From the NCBI GenBank assembly GCA_036873755.1, contig JAVTVY010018777.1:1-64000 (forward strand): a stretch of 64,000 nucleotides of DNA. The letters run 5' to 3'. A program made the position numbers and the translations under genes. Positions 54,733 through 64,000 of this stretch are shown here, piece by piece. The notes beneath the pieces were generated by a model that had not been told where the DNA came from, ran no database searches, and was given only the letters and a program-made list of their open reading frames with translations. Each line of letters starts with the position of its first letter. Positions within the stretch are counted from its first letter, which is position 1. The stretch comes from Hanleya hanleyi (taxonomy: Eukaryota > Mollusca > Polyplacophora > Lepidopleurida > Hanleyidae).

Positions 54733-55302
54733 TTAATCAAAGTAATGTCGTCTGTTGGATGGACAGTAGTGTAAGACATAACCAGTGTTTTTAAGAATAC
54801 GTTCGTGGTAGAGGCTGTGGTCCGGAGGGCCTGCGGGAGTCGTGACTGCCGTGTTGGCTAACTGCCAGTTAATTTCCGGGATGGGTGATGTCCGTGGAGT
54901 GATAGGACTCAGGGGGCGCTGACTGTCAAAGGTCGATGTGACTGAAGTGAGTCCCCCGATTGAGTTTATGGGCTCACCAAGGATGTCCCTTTTTGAAATC
55001 CTAGTGATCGGTGCCGCCAAAGGTGGAGGGGCTAAGTAGACCGAGCCTGCCGACGGTGATGTCATCTTCTTTAACTCAGCGAGGATCGCACATTTGGTTT
55101 GATGTTTTATCAGGTCCTCGTTGCGGCTGTAAGTGCGGCCGCAGTCACAGGACACGTGCTGTCCCTCGTGTGAGCTTCTCATATGGCGTGTGAAGTTACT
55201 TTTCACAGTAAAGGTTTGGTCGCACGACAAGCAGATGAACAGCATTTTGGAAAATCTGCAGCCAATGGATTGTGTAGTTGATTGTCCCGCCTCACATGTC
55301 AC
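54733..55302 (-). CDS. Zinc-finger ORF carried by PLE copy 2 (both fingers intact)
   Basis: 190 codons. An internal Met (MLFICLSCDQTF) is closest to the start of copy 1. Finger 1: CLSCDQTFTVKSNFTRHMRS then SH, spacing C-x2-C-x12-H-x4-H. Finger 2: CDCGRTYSRNEDLIKHQTKC, spacing C-x-C-x12-H-x3-C. The tail is Pro/Ser/Thr-rich (PLSPITPRTSPIPEINWQLA). It lies about 220 bp downstream of the endonuclease stop on the same strand, as in copy 1. Compared with copy 1 it differs by in-frame indels (GSTGSP missing), suggesting the frame was maintained while the copies diverged. Penelope-like elements are not generally known to carry such an ORF. Function (nucleic-acid binding) is inferred. Confidence 0.65.
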   Translation of the reverse strand: MTCEAGQSTTQSIGCRFSKMLFICLSCDQTFTVKSNFTRHMRSSHEGQHVSCDCGRTYSRNEDLIKHQTKCAILAELKKMTSPSAGSVYLAPPPLAAPITRISKRDILGEPINSIGGLTSVTSTFDSQRPLSPITPRTSPIPEINWQLANTAVTTPAGPPDHSLYHERILKNTGYVLHYCPSNRRHYFD

Positions 55303-55737
55303 GTTGCTGGTGCAGTGACTGGTATGCGGCGTGGTGACGTTACGTATTGTTGCGTAGCGTTAGTGTGTTCTTGCTGGTTCACTAGTTTGTGAGGTAGTTT
55401 AGTATTACCAGAGTGGTATGTGTACTCGTATGAATGGTATAGACGGATGGGGGAGAGGACTGAGTGCTTCTCGTATGGGGTGAGACTATACTGTAAGTGA
55501 AAAGGGGGTTGTACGAGAAACACTTAGTCTCTCTCATTGATGCCAGTGGGTACATTAGTGTGGAGTTGGTTCATCCAGTAAACCTCTCTCTTATGTCGGA
55601 GTGTATCACTTAGAAGACGATTGTCGGGGTCAGAGCGGATAACTTCGATAATTTCGAAGCCGATGTCAGTGGCAGAGTGTCCCGGAGTTGACCAGAAATG
55701 TCTTGGTGCTGGTTCATCTGGTTTCAGAGTTTCAGGA

Positions 55738-56775
55738 GTAGGAGGAACCTACAAGTAGGAGGAACAGCCATGGGCACTAAAGTGGCACCCAATTACGCCA
55801 ATATCTTTATGGGATACCACGAAGAGAAACTTTTAGCGAGCACACCACTACAACCTCTCCTTTATCTTCGCTTTATTGACGATATATTCATGCTCTGGAC
55901 TCATGGGTAACAGGCTTTACTCGCCTTCATCGATGAGTGCAACAACGCACACCAATCGATTAAGTTCACTGCCGACTAGTCAAAAGACTCAGTCACGTAC
56001 TTAGACACACGAGTCCGCCTTCAGCAGAACCAGATCTCATTTGATCTGTTCACCAAACCCACAGACACACAGAGTTATCTGCTTTATACCTCCGGCCACG
56101 GTAAAAGCTGCAAAAACGCAGCTCCCTACGGACAATTTCTACGCATCCGCAGAATTTGCTCCTCTGAGGCTGATTTCCGCAAACATGCAGACGACCTCAG
56201 CCAATACTACACTTGGGAGAGGCTACCCTGCCGACATCATCAAGCTGAAACGTGACTTAGCTGAGTCCAAACCTCGGACAGATCTTCTTCAACCCCGCCA
56301 ACACCCCAACACTGTCCAGAATCGGATACCCTTGATATTCACATACCACCCCCATGCTCACCTGATCTACTCGGCAGTTCGAGAACTCTGGCCCATTGTC
56401 CAGAAATCGAATTGCCTTGGACCGATTTTTTCCGGAAATGCCACTCCTTGCTTTCTGTCGCAATCCAAACCTTTCGGATCGACTAGTTCGGGCGCGTCTC
56501 CAATATCCGCCGCAACATGCAGGTATCACTGGAAAAGTCACATCAACCCGATTGATGACTGTGAATATCGGAACTGCAAAATTTGCCCTTCCATCAATAA
56601 TCGTAGACATTTCACGAGCACCTGCAAAGGTCTCAAATACCAGAAACGGCTTCTTGCCAATTGCTGCACCCGCATTGTCATCTACCTACTGACATGAAAA
56701 AAATGCTCCAAACAATACGTTGGAGAAACTAGCCGTGAATTCCACTTACGAATCATGGAACACCTTCGCAACACT
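55738..56775 (+). pseudogene. PLE copy 2, inverted 5' segment (RT plus first half of GIY-YIG)
   Basis: Plus strand: LQVGGTAMGTKVAPNYANIF (motif B), YLRFIDDIFMLWTHG (motif C), then a TAG, IKFTAD and another TAG, YLDTRVRLQQNQISFDLF, KHADDLSQYYTW, and after a frameshift at about 56,215 GYPADIIKLKRDLAESK, LIYSAVRELWPIVQ, the Cys-rich DDCEYRNCKICPSINNRRHF and finally IYLLT, a TGA in place of the next Cys, then KKCSKQYVGETSREFHLRIM and EHLRNT. It stops exactly where the minus-strand segment (from 55,728) starts in protein terms. It contains the linker part deleted in copy 1. Confidence 0.9.
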
Positions 56776-57091
56776 AAACTATTCTACAATTATATGACTA
56801 AATTTGATCAAAAGATTGGTAGTGTGTTTTGTTGGGTGCCTCGTCACGTTTACATCAAAGGTAATACTGAAGCTGATAAAATGGCTAAGGCAACCCTAGA
56901 TGATGAGGTTGATCCTGTTGGAATCCCATACAGTGATTTCAGACCATCTATCTGTGCTTATGTGAGAAATTTGTTTCAATGTGGGATGCTATGGATAATA
57001 ACTCCACGAGTTCAGAAAAAACTATAGGCTAATCTCATCTGAATAGCCAGAAACGTTTCGATCAAGCCGTGAAAAGACGATGTGGTATCGG
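56776..57091 (+). mobile_element. LINE RNase H C-terminus (right of PLE copy 2)
   Basis: Reads FYNYMTKFDQKIGSVFCWVP, RHVYIKGNTEADKMAKATLD and IPYSDFRPSICAYVRNLFQ. Relative to copy 1 of block D, about 320 bp of LINE (44,770-45,090) between the two PLE flanks are missing. Confidence 0.8.
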
Positions 57092-57279
57092 CCGGCATCA
57101 TTGAAAACTGTTGACCGCTTCTCTCTTGCAGGAAACAAGCCTACATTTATGTATGCTATGATTGTCTTGTTGAATTTGGTGCTAATACTGTTATATGGAA
57201 TAGGTCTTTGGATTATGAACGCGGATGTTCTCTAATGGACGACGGCTGAATTATGAATGACGGACCAGACGCTTGTAAT
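57092..57279 (+). mobile_element. Naiad-type PLE 3' end in LINE (block D copy 2)
   Basis: From CCGGCATCATTG to GACGCTTGTAAT, with a 15-bp internal deletion near 57,199. The LINE codons resume at CAGATTAATACACGAGCATT, matching the uninterrupted LINE copies, so the insertion is clean. Confidence 0.85.
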
Positions 57280-58064
57280 ACAGATTAATACACGAGCATT
57301 TGCTGAAAAAAAAACAGTCACAAGGTGTATTCCATGCCAGGAAGGTCCCACGGTGAAACATATTCTTATCGACTGTATAGATTTTAAGAGATTCTATTAA
57401 TCGAGCAACTACTTTAAAAAATATTTTTGGTCAAGTGAGTGAGGACTGTCTTGGGTTATTTGAGGGAAATGTGTTTGTTGCATATGTTTTAATGTGGATA
57501 TCTTTTAATGTGTTGGATTACTAAGTTATTAACTTGAATACTTAGAATTGTGCTTGATCGTCGCTATATAGCTGAAATATTGCTGAACGCGACTTTTAAA
57601 CCTTAATTATTTCTCTGACATTCAGACCCTGTATCTTTGCTCATACGAGAAAGCTGTTTCAATCTTTATGGCATGCTGTGGATAACTGCAAACTTCACGA
57701 GTTAAAAAAAAAAAACCTGTAGGCTGTACTCATCTGAACAGCCAGAAACGTTTCGATCAAGCCATGATTAGACGATGTAGAACTCACGAGCATTTGCTGA
57801 AAAAAAAGAGCCAGTTCCAACATGTCCAAGGTGTATTCCATGCCCCGAAGATCTCACGGTGAAACATATTCTTTTATCGAGCATCTACTCTGGAAGAACT
57901 TTTAGTTGGGTGAAAGAGGATTGTGTTTTGGATTATTTGGTTTGCTTTTAGTGCATTAGTTTACTGGGTTGTTAACTTGAATAATTAGAATTTTATTTGA
58001 TCGTCGATATATACCTGAAATATTTCTGAACGCGACGTTAAACCTTAATTCTCTCTCTCTCTCT
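57280..58064 (+). mobile_element. Two LINE 3' ends in tandem
   Basis: 57,280-57,612: from the knuckle region (CKVYSMPGR-like, damaged) to a tail ATTGCTGAACGCGACTTTTA and a reduced tract. 57,613-58,064: restarts in the RNase H-following codons (LCSYEKAVSIFMAC frame), then CPRCIPCPEDLTVKHIL with the best-preserved Cys/His knuckle (C-x2-C-x2-C … H), and a tail with (CT)n at about 58,045. Confidence 0.8.
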
Positions 58065-58065
58065 C

Positions 58066-59489
58066 AAAATATATAATTGTAAGCTTATAGAAAACAACCG
58101 CCTTTCAACAAATGCTTGTAACGCCCATGATACTGGACATTCTAAAATACCTTTTTGTATTGCCAGCTAGAGAAATTCCCCAGATCCAACAACACCGCCA
58201 TGTATGTGAGCAAAACAAAAACATGGCCTCTTGCGCCTTTCTTTCATGGCACTTAGGAATGCGTTGATTACCTTTTCATGTGCACATGGCAGCAGGAATT
58301 CATAGAAGTGAAAATTTGAAGTCTTGTTAATCATATGAATTGTTTTTAGTTTTCGGTATTGCCTCTGAATTTAGTATTCCTTCAAATTGAGCACCGTTGT
58401 GAATGATTTTATATTGGTTCATACATTAATTTATGTAAAATCAAGGCTAATAAGTACATGTATTAGTAAAACTTAAAGAAGTTCAAGATTGGAATTGAGT
58501 TTTTGAATGAAATTTACAGGGGATAAAACAGGACTTCTATGAATCCTTGAAATTAACATGCTCAACATGTTCAAATTGATACTAAAAGCTTCATTAGTCC
58601 AACTGCATTCACAAGTGTATTGATGATGATAAAGGGGCAAAACTACGGATAACAATGTTGCAGGAAAATGTGGTGTGCATGTGATGGAGAAATATATAAA
58701 TGAATATAAACATGACAGGATCAGTTGCATTCACCCTAGTTTCTCTTTGAAAATGAGCAAATAACAATAAGAGAATGTCATAAAATAATGTGGGCAGTCA
58801 AAATTGATGAGACTGAAAATTCATACCTTGTTTTTCAGCCAGTTGGGGGCTTTCAGGGTTTCAAGATCTTGAAATTCTAACACTTCTCCACCATACATGG
58901 TACCTTGAACCCTAATTCACATGCATGTGCCCCCATTTCGGCATCCCTGTTTGAGCTGGCGTATGAATTCTGCATATTGCAAAATCATTTCTGACAAATA
59001 GATGTTCAACGTTGCCGGTCCAGTGTTCGGTAATGATGAAAAAGATCAACACAAGTTAAGGAATTAAAGTGCTAATGCACGAAATTGTCAATTTCATTCT
59101 TACCATGAAATTTTACGGTTTGGGATTTCTTTTTTAAGTTGGATAAAATTCCAACAATGGGTTTTAAACAGGAAGATTTTGCTAAGAAGCACAAGGTGGT
59201 TAGTGGATAAGTGCGAACTGTTTACGGTCGCCATGTTTTCTTGTGTGACACGTCGTAAGTATGACACGCCGGTTGACAAGCAAGTGAGTAATGGGGTTTA
59301 ACGTCTATTTTCAACCTTGTTTCAGTCATATCACGAAGGTGCCGGAACACGAGAGTGCTCACAGTTATTATTCTCCCGGACATTGCGAGCAATCAGAATG
59401 TAAAGCACTACCAGTTGTGACGAGTCAGCGTCGTCAAGTGAAGACAGTGAAGACGTGTTAACTGCCAATACTAACTATTCTTCGTACTA
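58066..59489. repeat. Dispersed ~0.5-kb repeat, copy 2, and unassigned sequence
   Basis: 58,066-58,610 is the repeat also found at 48,464 and 60,627. From 58,610 to 59,489 no gene is seen; part of it (58,745-58,960) recurs at about 61,540-61,750 (GAGACTGAA-ATTCATACCTTG, CAGTTGGGGGCTTT). Confidence 0.6.
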
Positions 59490-59535
59490 TTGTTGACAGC
59501 GACGTTAAATTCTATTCATTCACTCACCATGTTCT
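59490..59535 (+). repeat. Short GCGACGTTAAA tail with CACTCACC
   Basis: TGTTGACAGCGACGTTAAAT followed by TCATTCACTCACC, repeated at about 61,827-61,862. It is related to the LINE tail but ends in a CACT rather than a CT microsatellite, so it may belong to a sister LINE or SINE family. Confidence 0.5.
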
Positions 59536-59899
59536 CCATAGAAAGATTTCCAACTTCAAGAAATAACAAAAGACCGATCTTCATTATCCCCAGATTCACA
59601 GAGAGATATGTTTCTTCTTTCTATTACAACCAACCTTATATTAGATCTAGAAACATAATTTTTTATGCTCTAAATTGGAATGCCTCCACTAGTGTGGTTG
59701 AAGCCATTCGGTTGGTGTTTTTTCAAACCCACCTCTTTTTGAAGATTGGCTGATTTCATCCTGTTTGAGGATATGTATAGTTGGACGGGCTGGTAATATG
59801 TTATATCGGCTGGTTTTGAAACTCTGTCTTTACTATTCGAGACTTGTTCGTTCGACGTTATTCAGCACGTTCAACGTTGTTGTTATTATTGCAAGATTT

Positions 59900-60192
59900 T
59901 ATTTTTCGTTTACCTGTCCACGCTCCCGGCGCCAGTCCCGGTCTGTCTTTGGTTGACGTGGACGTGGCTGCCCAATACCAACGGCACAATCGACCACTGG
60001 AATAGCTTGTCTCACTAACTTCCTCCTTTTCCCGATAGGATCCGAAATATGCAGGTTCGAGCTCATAAAACTGCCGACTTCGAAATGAGCTGAACACAGG
60101 AACGACGTCAAAGAAACACTGAAGTTTGCACCATGTTTGCGTACGAAATTGAACTATTTTCGCCGAATAGTAGGGTCCTTTGGAAACATATG
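59900..60192 (-). pseudogene. THAP-type zinc-finger exon, copy 1 (nonsense in conserved Trp)
   Basis: Minus strand from 60,192: HMFPKDPTIRRK, then TAG where the sister copy has Trp, FNFVRKHGANFSVSLTSFLC, SAHFEVGSF, then KRRKLVRQAIPVVD. The FP, W, C-SAHF and A-P- positions match the second part of a THAP domain, a C2CH zinc finger that binds DNA and is shared by host regulators and P-element-type transposases. The first two Cys would be in an upstream exon and are not seen. The surrounding 59,490-60,240 recurs at 61,825-62,715. Confidence 0.7.
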
Positions 60193-60297
60193 CAATGATA
60201 TCCCGGGCGTAAATTGACTGTTCAAGCAACTGACTAAACTCGAAACTAAATTTCCCTCTATGCGGACGGGTTTGCATCCCTTCAACACTAACGAAGA

Positions 60298-60514
60298 TCT
60301 CGCGTTGAAACATAATCTTATCGACTGTACAGATCTTGAAGATCTTTTTAATCAAGTAAAAGAAGATTGTATTTTGGATTATTTGAGAGAGGTCGGTTTG
60401 TTTTTACTGAGTTGTTAACTAGAATACTTTGAATAATTTTATTTGATCGTCGCTATATAGCTGAAATATTGGTGAACGCGACGTTAAACCTTAATTCGCT
60501 CTCTCTCTCTCTTT
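60298..60514 (+). mobile_element. LINE 3' end, knuckle codons plus tail
   Basis: Starts at CGAAGATCTCGCGTTGAAAC (EDLALKHNLIDC in frame), runs through DLEDLFNQVKEDCILDYLRE and a tail TATTGGTGAACGCGACGTTA with a (CT)n tract to 60,514. It is the only copy in which these last codons are continuous without a stop. Confidence 0.75.
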
Positions 60515-60626
60515 CTCAAAATATATAATTGTAAGCTTATAGGAAACAACCCCTTTTCAACAAATTCTTGTAACGCCCATGATACTGGACATTCTAAAAA
60601 TACCGTTTTGTATTGCCAGCTAGAGA

Positions 60627-61265
60627 AATTGTTTGCCCTTTAATATGTCGAAGATAACACAATAAAACAAATTTATTTCTTCTTAATTTTCCTTCATATG
60701 TATTTGTGGCATATTCCCCCATCAAAATATATAATTGTAAGCCCATATGGAAAAATCCCCTTTCAACATTTGCTTGTAACGCCCATGATACTCGACAAAC
60801 TAAAATACTAACAGCACAGCCATTTATTATCTCAAATCAAAAACATGGCCTTTGTGCTCTAGATTATTGCTTTATTCAATGGCACATAGGAATGCGTCGA
60901 TTACCTAAAATTAAATATGGTAGCAAGAATTCATATTAGTGAAAATTTAAGGTCTTATTCATCATATGAATTGTTTTCCAGTTTTCAGTATTTCCTCTAA
61001 ATTTAGTATTCCTTCAGAATGACCACCCTTGTGAATGATTTTATATTGGTTCATAACTTAATTCATATAAAATCAAGGCTAATGAGCACATGTATTTGTG
61101 AAACTTATCATAAAATTTTGAGATTGGAATTGAGTTTTTGATTGAAATTTACATGTGGTAAAAACAGGACTTCTATGAATCCCTGTTGTGAAACAGCTAG
61201 TGTATAAAAAATAACATGCTCATGTTAACAACATGTTCAAATTGATGCTAAAACCTTCAATAGTT
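60627..61265. repeat. Dispersed ~0.5-kb repeat, copy 3
   Basis: Closest to copy 1 at 48,464 over its whole length, including GTGAAACAGCTAGTGTATAAA at the right end. An additional partial copy (CAAAATATATAATTGTAAGC) precedes it at 60,517-60,630, forming a local tandem. Confidence 0.75.
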
Positions 61266-61826
61266 CTTCTGCATTCACAAGTAGTGTATCTATGATTACA
61301 GATACCAACGTAGTAATTTGCAGGAAAATGTGTTCGTCGCACATTGATGTGATGGAAAAGTATGTGTATGAATAAAACATAAGATCAGTTGCATTCACAC
61401 TAGTTTTTCTTTGATAAATGAGCAAGGCATTAAGAAAAGACACAAGGATTGGAAACAGTTACATGCATGTCTGCACATATTAACATCTTTTTAAAACAGT
61501 GATAAAAGTACTCCAGCTGGAGCTAGCATTTACAGGCCAGTTAACAATAAGAGAATGTCGTAAATTTATGTGGGCTATAAAAATTGATGAGACTGAATTC
61601 ATACCTTGCCATTGAGCCAGTTGGGGGCTTTTAGCGTTTCAAAATCGGCAAATTCCAACACTTCCCCGCACACATGGTACCTGGAACCCTATTCCACTTC
61701 CCCCCTCCTCCCTACTTCTGCACCCCTCGTTCAGCTGGCGTGTGAATTCTGCATATTGTGAAATGTATTTACATATTTTAATGCATTAGTTTACTGGTTG
61801 TTAACTTGAATACTTAATACTCATTG
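61266..61826. other. No gene seen
   Basis: A/T-rich sequence. 61,540-61,750 is related to 58,745-58,960. At 61,775-61,820 a sliver of LINE post-ORF sequence (TTAATGCATTAGTTTACTGG, TTAACTTGAATACTTA) precedes the CACT-type tail. Confidence 0.45.
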
Positions 61827-62449
61827 TTGACAGCGACGTTAAATTCTATTCACTCACTCACCCTATTCTCAGTAGAAGGATTTCCAACTTCAAGAAAATA
61901 ACGAAGATCGATCTTCATTATCCCCAGATTCAGAGATATATGTTTCTTCTTCCTATTACAACCAACTTTATATTAGGTCTAGAAACATAATTTTGTATGC
62001 TCTAAATTGGAATGAAATCTTTCGCGACGTCGTCACGAAAAAGTGCCGTTTCCGAGATCCGCGTTCATGTGTTTATGCTTTCCACCAGCCTTGTGTTTTG
62101 TGATTTTTTTTCCACCAGTGTTTTTTCAATGACAGTCAGTATTGTCAATGTCAACCAAAGCAACGTAGAAAATACCTCTACTAGTGTGGTTGAAGTCATT
62201 CGGTTGGTGTTTTTACAAGCCCATTTCTTTTTGAAGATTGTTTGAGGATAGGTATAGTTACACGGGCAGGTAAATATGTTATATAGGCTGGTTTTGAAAC
62301 TATTTCATGCAAAGACTCTATCCATCTACAGTCTGCCTTTACTATCCGAGACTTGTTCGTTCGACGTTGTTCAGCATGTTCAATGTTGTTATTATCGCAA
62401 GATTTTATTTTTCGTTTACCGGCGCCAGTCCAAGGCTGTCTTTGGATGA

Positions 62450-62690
62450 CGTGGACGTGGCTGCCAATACTAATGGTACAATCGACCACTGGAATAGCTT
62501 GTCTCACTAACTTCCTCCTTTTCCCGATAGAACCCGAAATATTCAGGTTCGAGCCCATAAAACTGCCGATTTCGAAATGAGCAGAACACAGGAACGACGT
62601 CAAAGAAACACTGAAGTTTGGACGATGTTTACGTACGAAATTGAGCCATTTTCGCCGAATGGTAGGGCCCTTTGGAAACATATGCAAAGA
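62450..62690 (-). CDS. THAP-type zinc-finger exon, copy 2 (open)
   Basis: Minus strand: MHMFPKGPTIRRKWLNFVRK, HRPNFSVSLTSFLCSAHFEI, GSFMGSNLNISGSIGKRRKL and VRQAIPVVDCTI. The invariant FP, W, C and H-F positions are present, together with the closing A-(I/V)-P motif, so this is the larger C-terminal part of a THAP domain. The N-terminal C-x2-4-C is missing. It is joined directly upstream to a DDE_4 transposase piece on the same strand, an order (DDE before THAP) opposite to that expected for a THAP-transposase fusion. Confidence 0.75.
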
Positions 62691-62710
62691 TATCCCGGGC
62701 GTAAATTGGC

Positions 62711-62916
62711 GTACACTTCTTCTCTCCAGCAGAGATGGGTTTGTTGAATGGTATCATCAACCATCCCCGCAGGGGGTATCCACTATCCCCTATTAATAAA
62801 GATTTAGGGAACATTCCTTCTTGGAATACCAGACCTAGACTTGTCGTTTGTAGGATAAAACTGTCGTGTGAGGACCCAGGATATTTGGCCACAACATTGG
62901 TGGACCTGAAAGGCAA
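62711..62916 (-). pseudogene. DDE_4 (Harbinger/HARBI1-type) transposase fragment
   Basis: After a TTGCCTTTCAG acceptor-like site at 62,906, the minus strand reads STNVVAKYPGSSHDSFILQT, then FQEGMFPKSLLIGDSGYPLR (catalytic Asp in GDSGYPL) and GWLMIPFNKPISAGEKK. This is the palm region of DDE_4 transposases (VVA..PGS.HDS…LLGDSGYPL..WLLTPY). It breaks off at GEKK, before the final Glu and the RTRN-VE region, and continues directly into the THAP exon at about 62,710. Not functional. Confidence 0.8.
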
Positions 62917-63880
62917 GATGCAAACCGTTTTGTGTTTTACATAGTGTTAGTAGACAAGGGAGAAAAATAAATATTTTCTTTTGTTTTTGGCCATATAATC
63001 GATCATCGTGTGGGAGGAGTTGACATTGCCATTGGATGCATAAATGTTAACCTTCATTTCCCAAATAAATAATTTTAGAGATTGAGTTGGAGGACATTTT
63101 GCCTCACTTTCTACTCGGGGCTGTTCCAGACAAAAAATTACATGCAATGGGGAGAAGATTCTTCAGTTTTATGGTATATGTGTGGTTGGTGATATACACT
63201 CATTTAACATTAGTAGTGAGATAGAATAAATGGCACATGGGTGGCTGGGGGTCTGAAAAAGTGATCTTTCCCCACCCCATGTATTTTTTTTGTGGAACAG
63301 CCCTCATATCGGGGCTGGCTGTTAAATTTGCATGACCTTAAAGACACTTTTAAATAGACAAATACATAACCTGTATATTTACTGACAATTTTCATGAAAT
63401 TTATTAGATGACACAAGAGACTCATATACTTTTAAGGAATCATATATACTTTAATTTCAATTTCAAAATATTAAACTCAATACAAAGTAGAATTCTATTC
63501 ATTTTAATGTATGTCTGTCCATAAGTCTGTATCCTAAATTTCCTTCCCAGTGATATTTCCAAATTTTGAAAACCTTTCCTATGAGGTACAAAATAAGTTA
63601 TCTCTGTCCATTTTGAGGTCAATGATCAAAGTAAATGGTCTGAACATGCCTTTGATTGGAATCGTGCAATTCAGGTTCAACATTTTAAGGTATCGATCAG
63701 TTTTGCTTCATATTAACTTCACTTCAATCTCCCTGCAATATTTCCGGTCATAGAATATGATTAGATTTTATCATACAGGCACCAGTAGTATACAAAGCGT
63801 AAATGGAGGACGTTTGACCTCAGAAATTTGCATATGACCTCTGTGACGTGACGCGACAGCCAATCAGAAGCGAGTATTGT
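62917..63880. other. No gene seen
   Basis: Short open frames on both strands only; none resembles a known domain. Confidence 0.5.
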
Positions 63881-63898
63881 GTCACATGGGGTCATGTG

Positions 63899-64000
63899 TG
63901 GTGGTGGTGGGTGGGTGGTGGGTTTAAGATGGCGGCTGTGGTGGTGGTGGGTGGGTGGTGGGTTTAAGATGGCGGCTGTGGTGGTGGTGGGTGGGTGGTG
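63899..64000. repeat. 40-bp GGTGG-rich minisatellite at the window edge
   Basis: The unit (GTGGTGGTGGTGGGTGGGTG, GTGGGTTTAAGATGGCGGCT) recurs with a period of exactly 40 bp (GGTTTAAGAT at 63,921 and 63,961). At least 2.5 copies are visible and the array continues beyond the window. The G-runs could form a G-quadruplex. Confidence 0.85.

Larger units (their letters stand above)
53876..55728 (-). mobile_element. PLE copy 2, 3' segment (endonuclease end, zinc-finger ORF, ribozyme)
   Basis: Reads on the minus strand from the second half of the GIY-YIG domain (PAPRHFWSTPGHSATDIGFE, LRHKREVYWMNQLHTNVPTG, stop about 55,526) through the zinc-finger ORF, the GATCCGG region and the hammerhead ribozyme to a terminus at 53,876. 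It has no Naiad insertion, so it shows the uninterrupted order of the element. Confidence 0.9.
53261..57279. repeat. Segmental duplication block D, copy 2
   Basis: See 43,786-45,590. It carries a 28-bp local duplication (AAATAAAAGAATAATCATCACAAAGAG) near 53,282-53,337 and a PLE within the LINE part. Confidence 0.85.

Noticed and set aside
59858..60355. 165-codon minus-strand frame as a protein
   Set aside because: The THAP-like residues are in a different frame of the same strand; this frame is a shadow of it.
1..64000. tRNA, rRNA, CRISPR or prokaryotic operon signals
   Set aside because: None were found. Gene structure, splice sites and retroelement content are those of an animal genome.

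Overview
The window is eukaryotic, repeat-dominated DNA from an invertebrate, probably a gastropod mollusc. No complete intact protein-coding gene, rRNA, tRNA or CRISPR array can be supported. Almost everything recognisable is a mobile element, mostly decayed. The organism call is an inference: the very common 3' tail (…GCTGAA ATATTGCTGAACGCGACGTTAAACC… followed by CT or CACT microsatellite) resembles repeat tails I know from vetigastropod sequence, and the element mix (Penelope-like elements, an I-superfamily LINE, an intron-bearing Tc1-like transposase, THAP and DDE_4 fragments) fits a mollusc.

Layout. 1-6,240: a block with a Penelope-like element (PLE) N-terminal fragment, LINE tails and a broken Tc1-like transposase; the block recurs at 27,472-33,970. 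6,240-13,110: LINE 3' ends, a tandem array made from LINE ends, and a 2,008-bp unit repeated twice. 13,110-14,470: a segment that recurs at 24,918-26,830. 15,385-22,730: a second copy of 7,165-11,330, interrupted by a 3,033-bp inverted-repeat DNA element and by a 195-bp Naiad-type PLE end; the sister copies supply the empty sites. 34,380-36,720: a further transposase piece and LINE ends. 36,737-41,197: a PLE with RT, GIY-YIG endonuclease, a downstream zinc-finger ORF, hammerhead ribozymes and a perfect 14-bp target duplication, itself invaded by a Naiad fragment. 41,890-44,250: two exon-like host gene fragments around a third Tc1-like copy. 44,386-45,590: the longest LINE piece, covering the region after RT plus RNase H. 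45,870-49,020: triplicated 135-bp repeat, histone H3 pseudogene and a hairpin MITE. 49,228-51,831: two Naiad-type RT pieces in opposite orientation. 53,020-57,610: a duplicate of 43,786-45,590 carrying a second PLE copy whose 5' part is inverted. 57,610-64,000: LINE tails, dispersed 0.5-kb repeats, two THAP-domain pieces, a DDE_4 transposase fragment and a 40-bp minisatellite at the right edge.

How the parts relate: the LINE, PLE and Naiad elements insert into one another (Naiad in PLE in LINE at 36.6-41.3 kb; PLE in LINE at 53.9-56.8 kb). Segmental duplication then copied these composites, so one copy often preserves the pre-insertion state of another. No clear multi-gene host pathway is present. 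The best candidates for something little described are the PLE with a zinc-finger ORF and hammerhead ribozymes, the 5'-inverted PLE copy, and the 3-kb GGGCGCA-rich inverted-repeat element.
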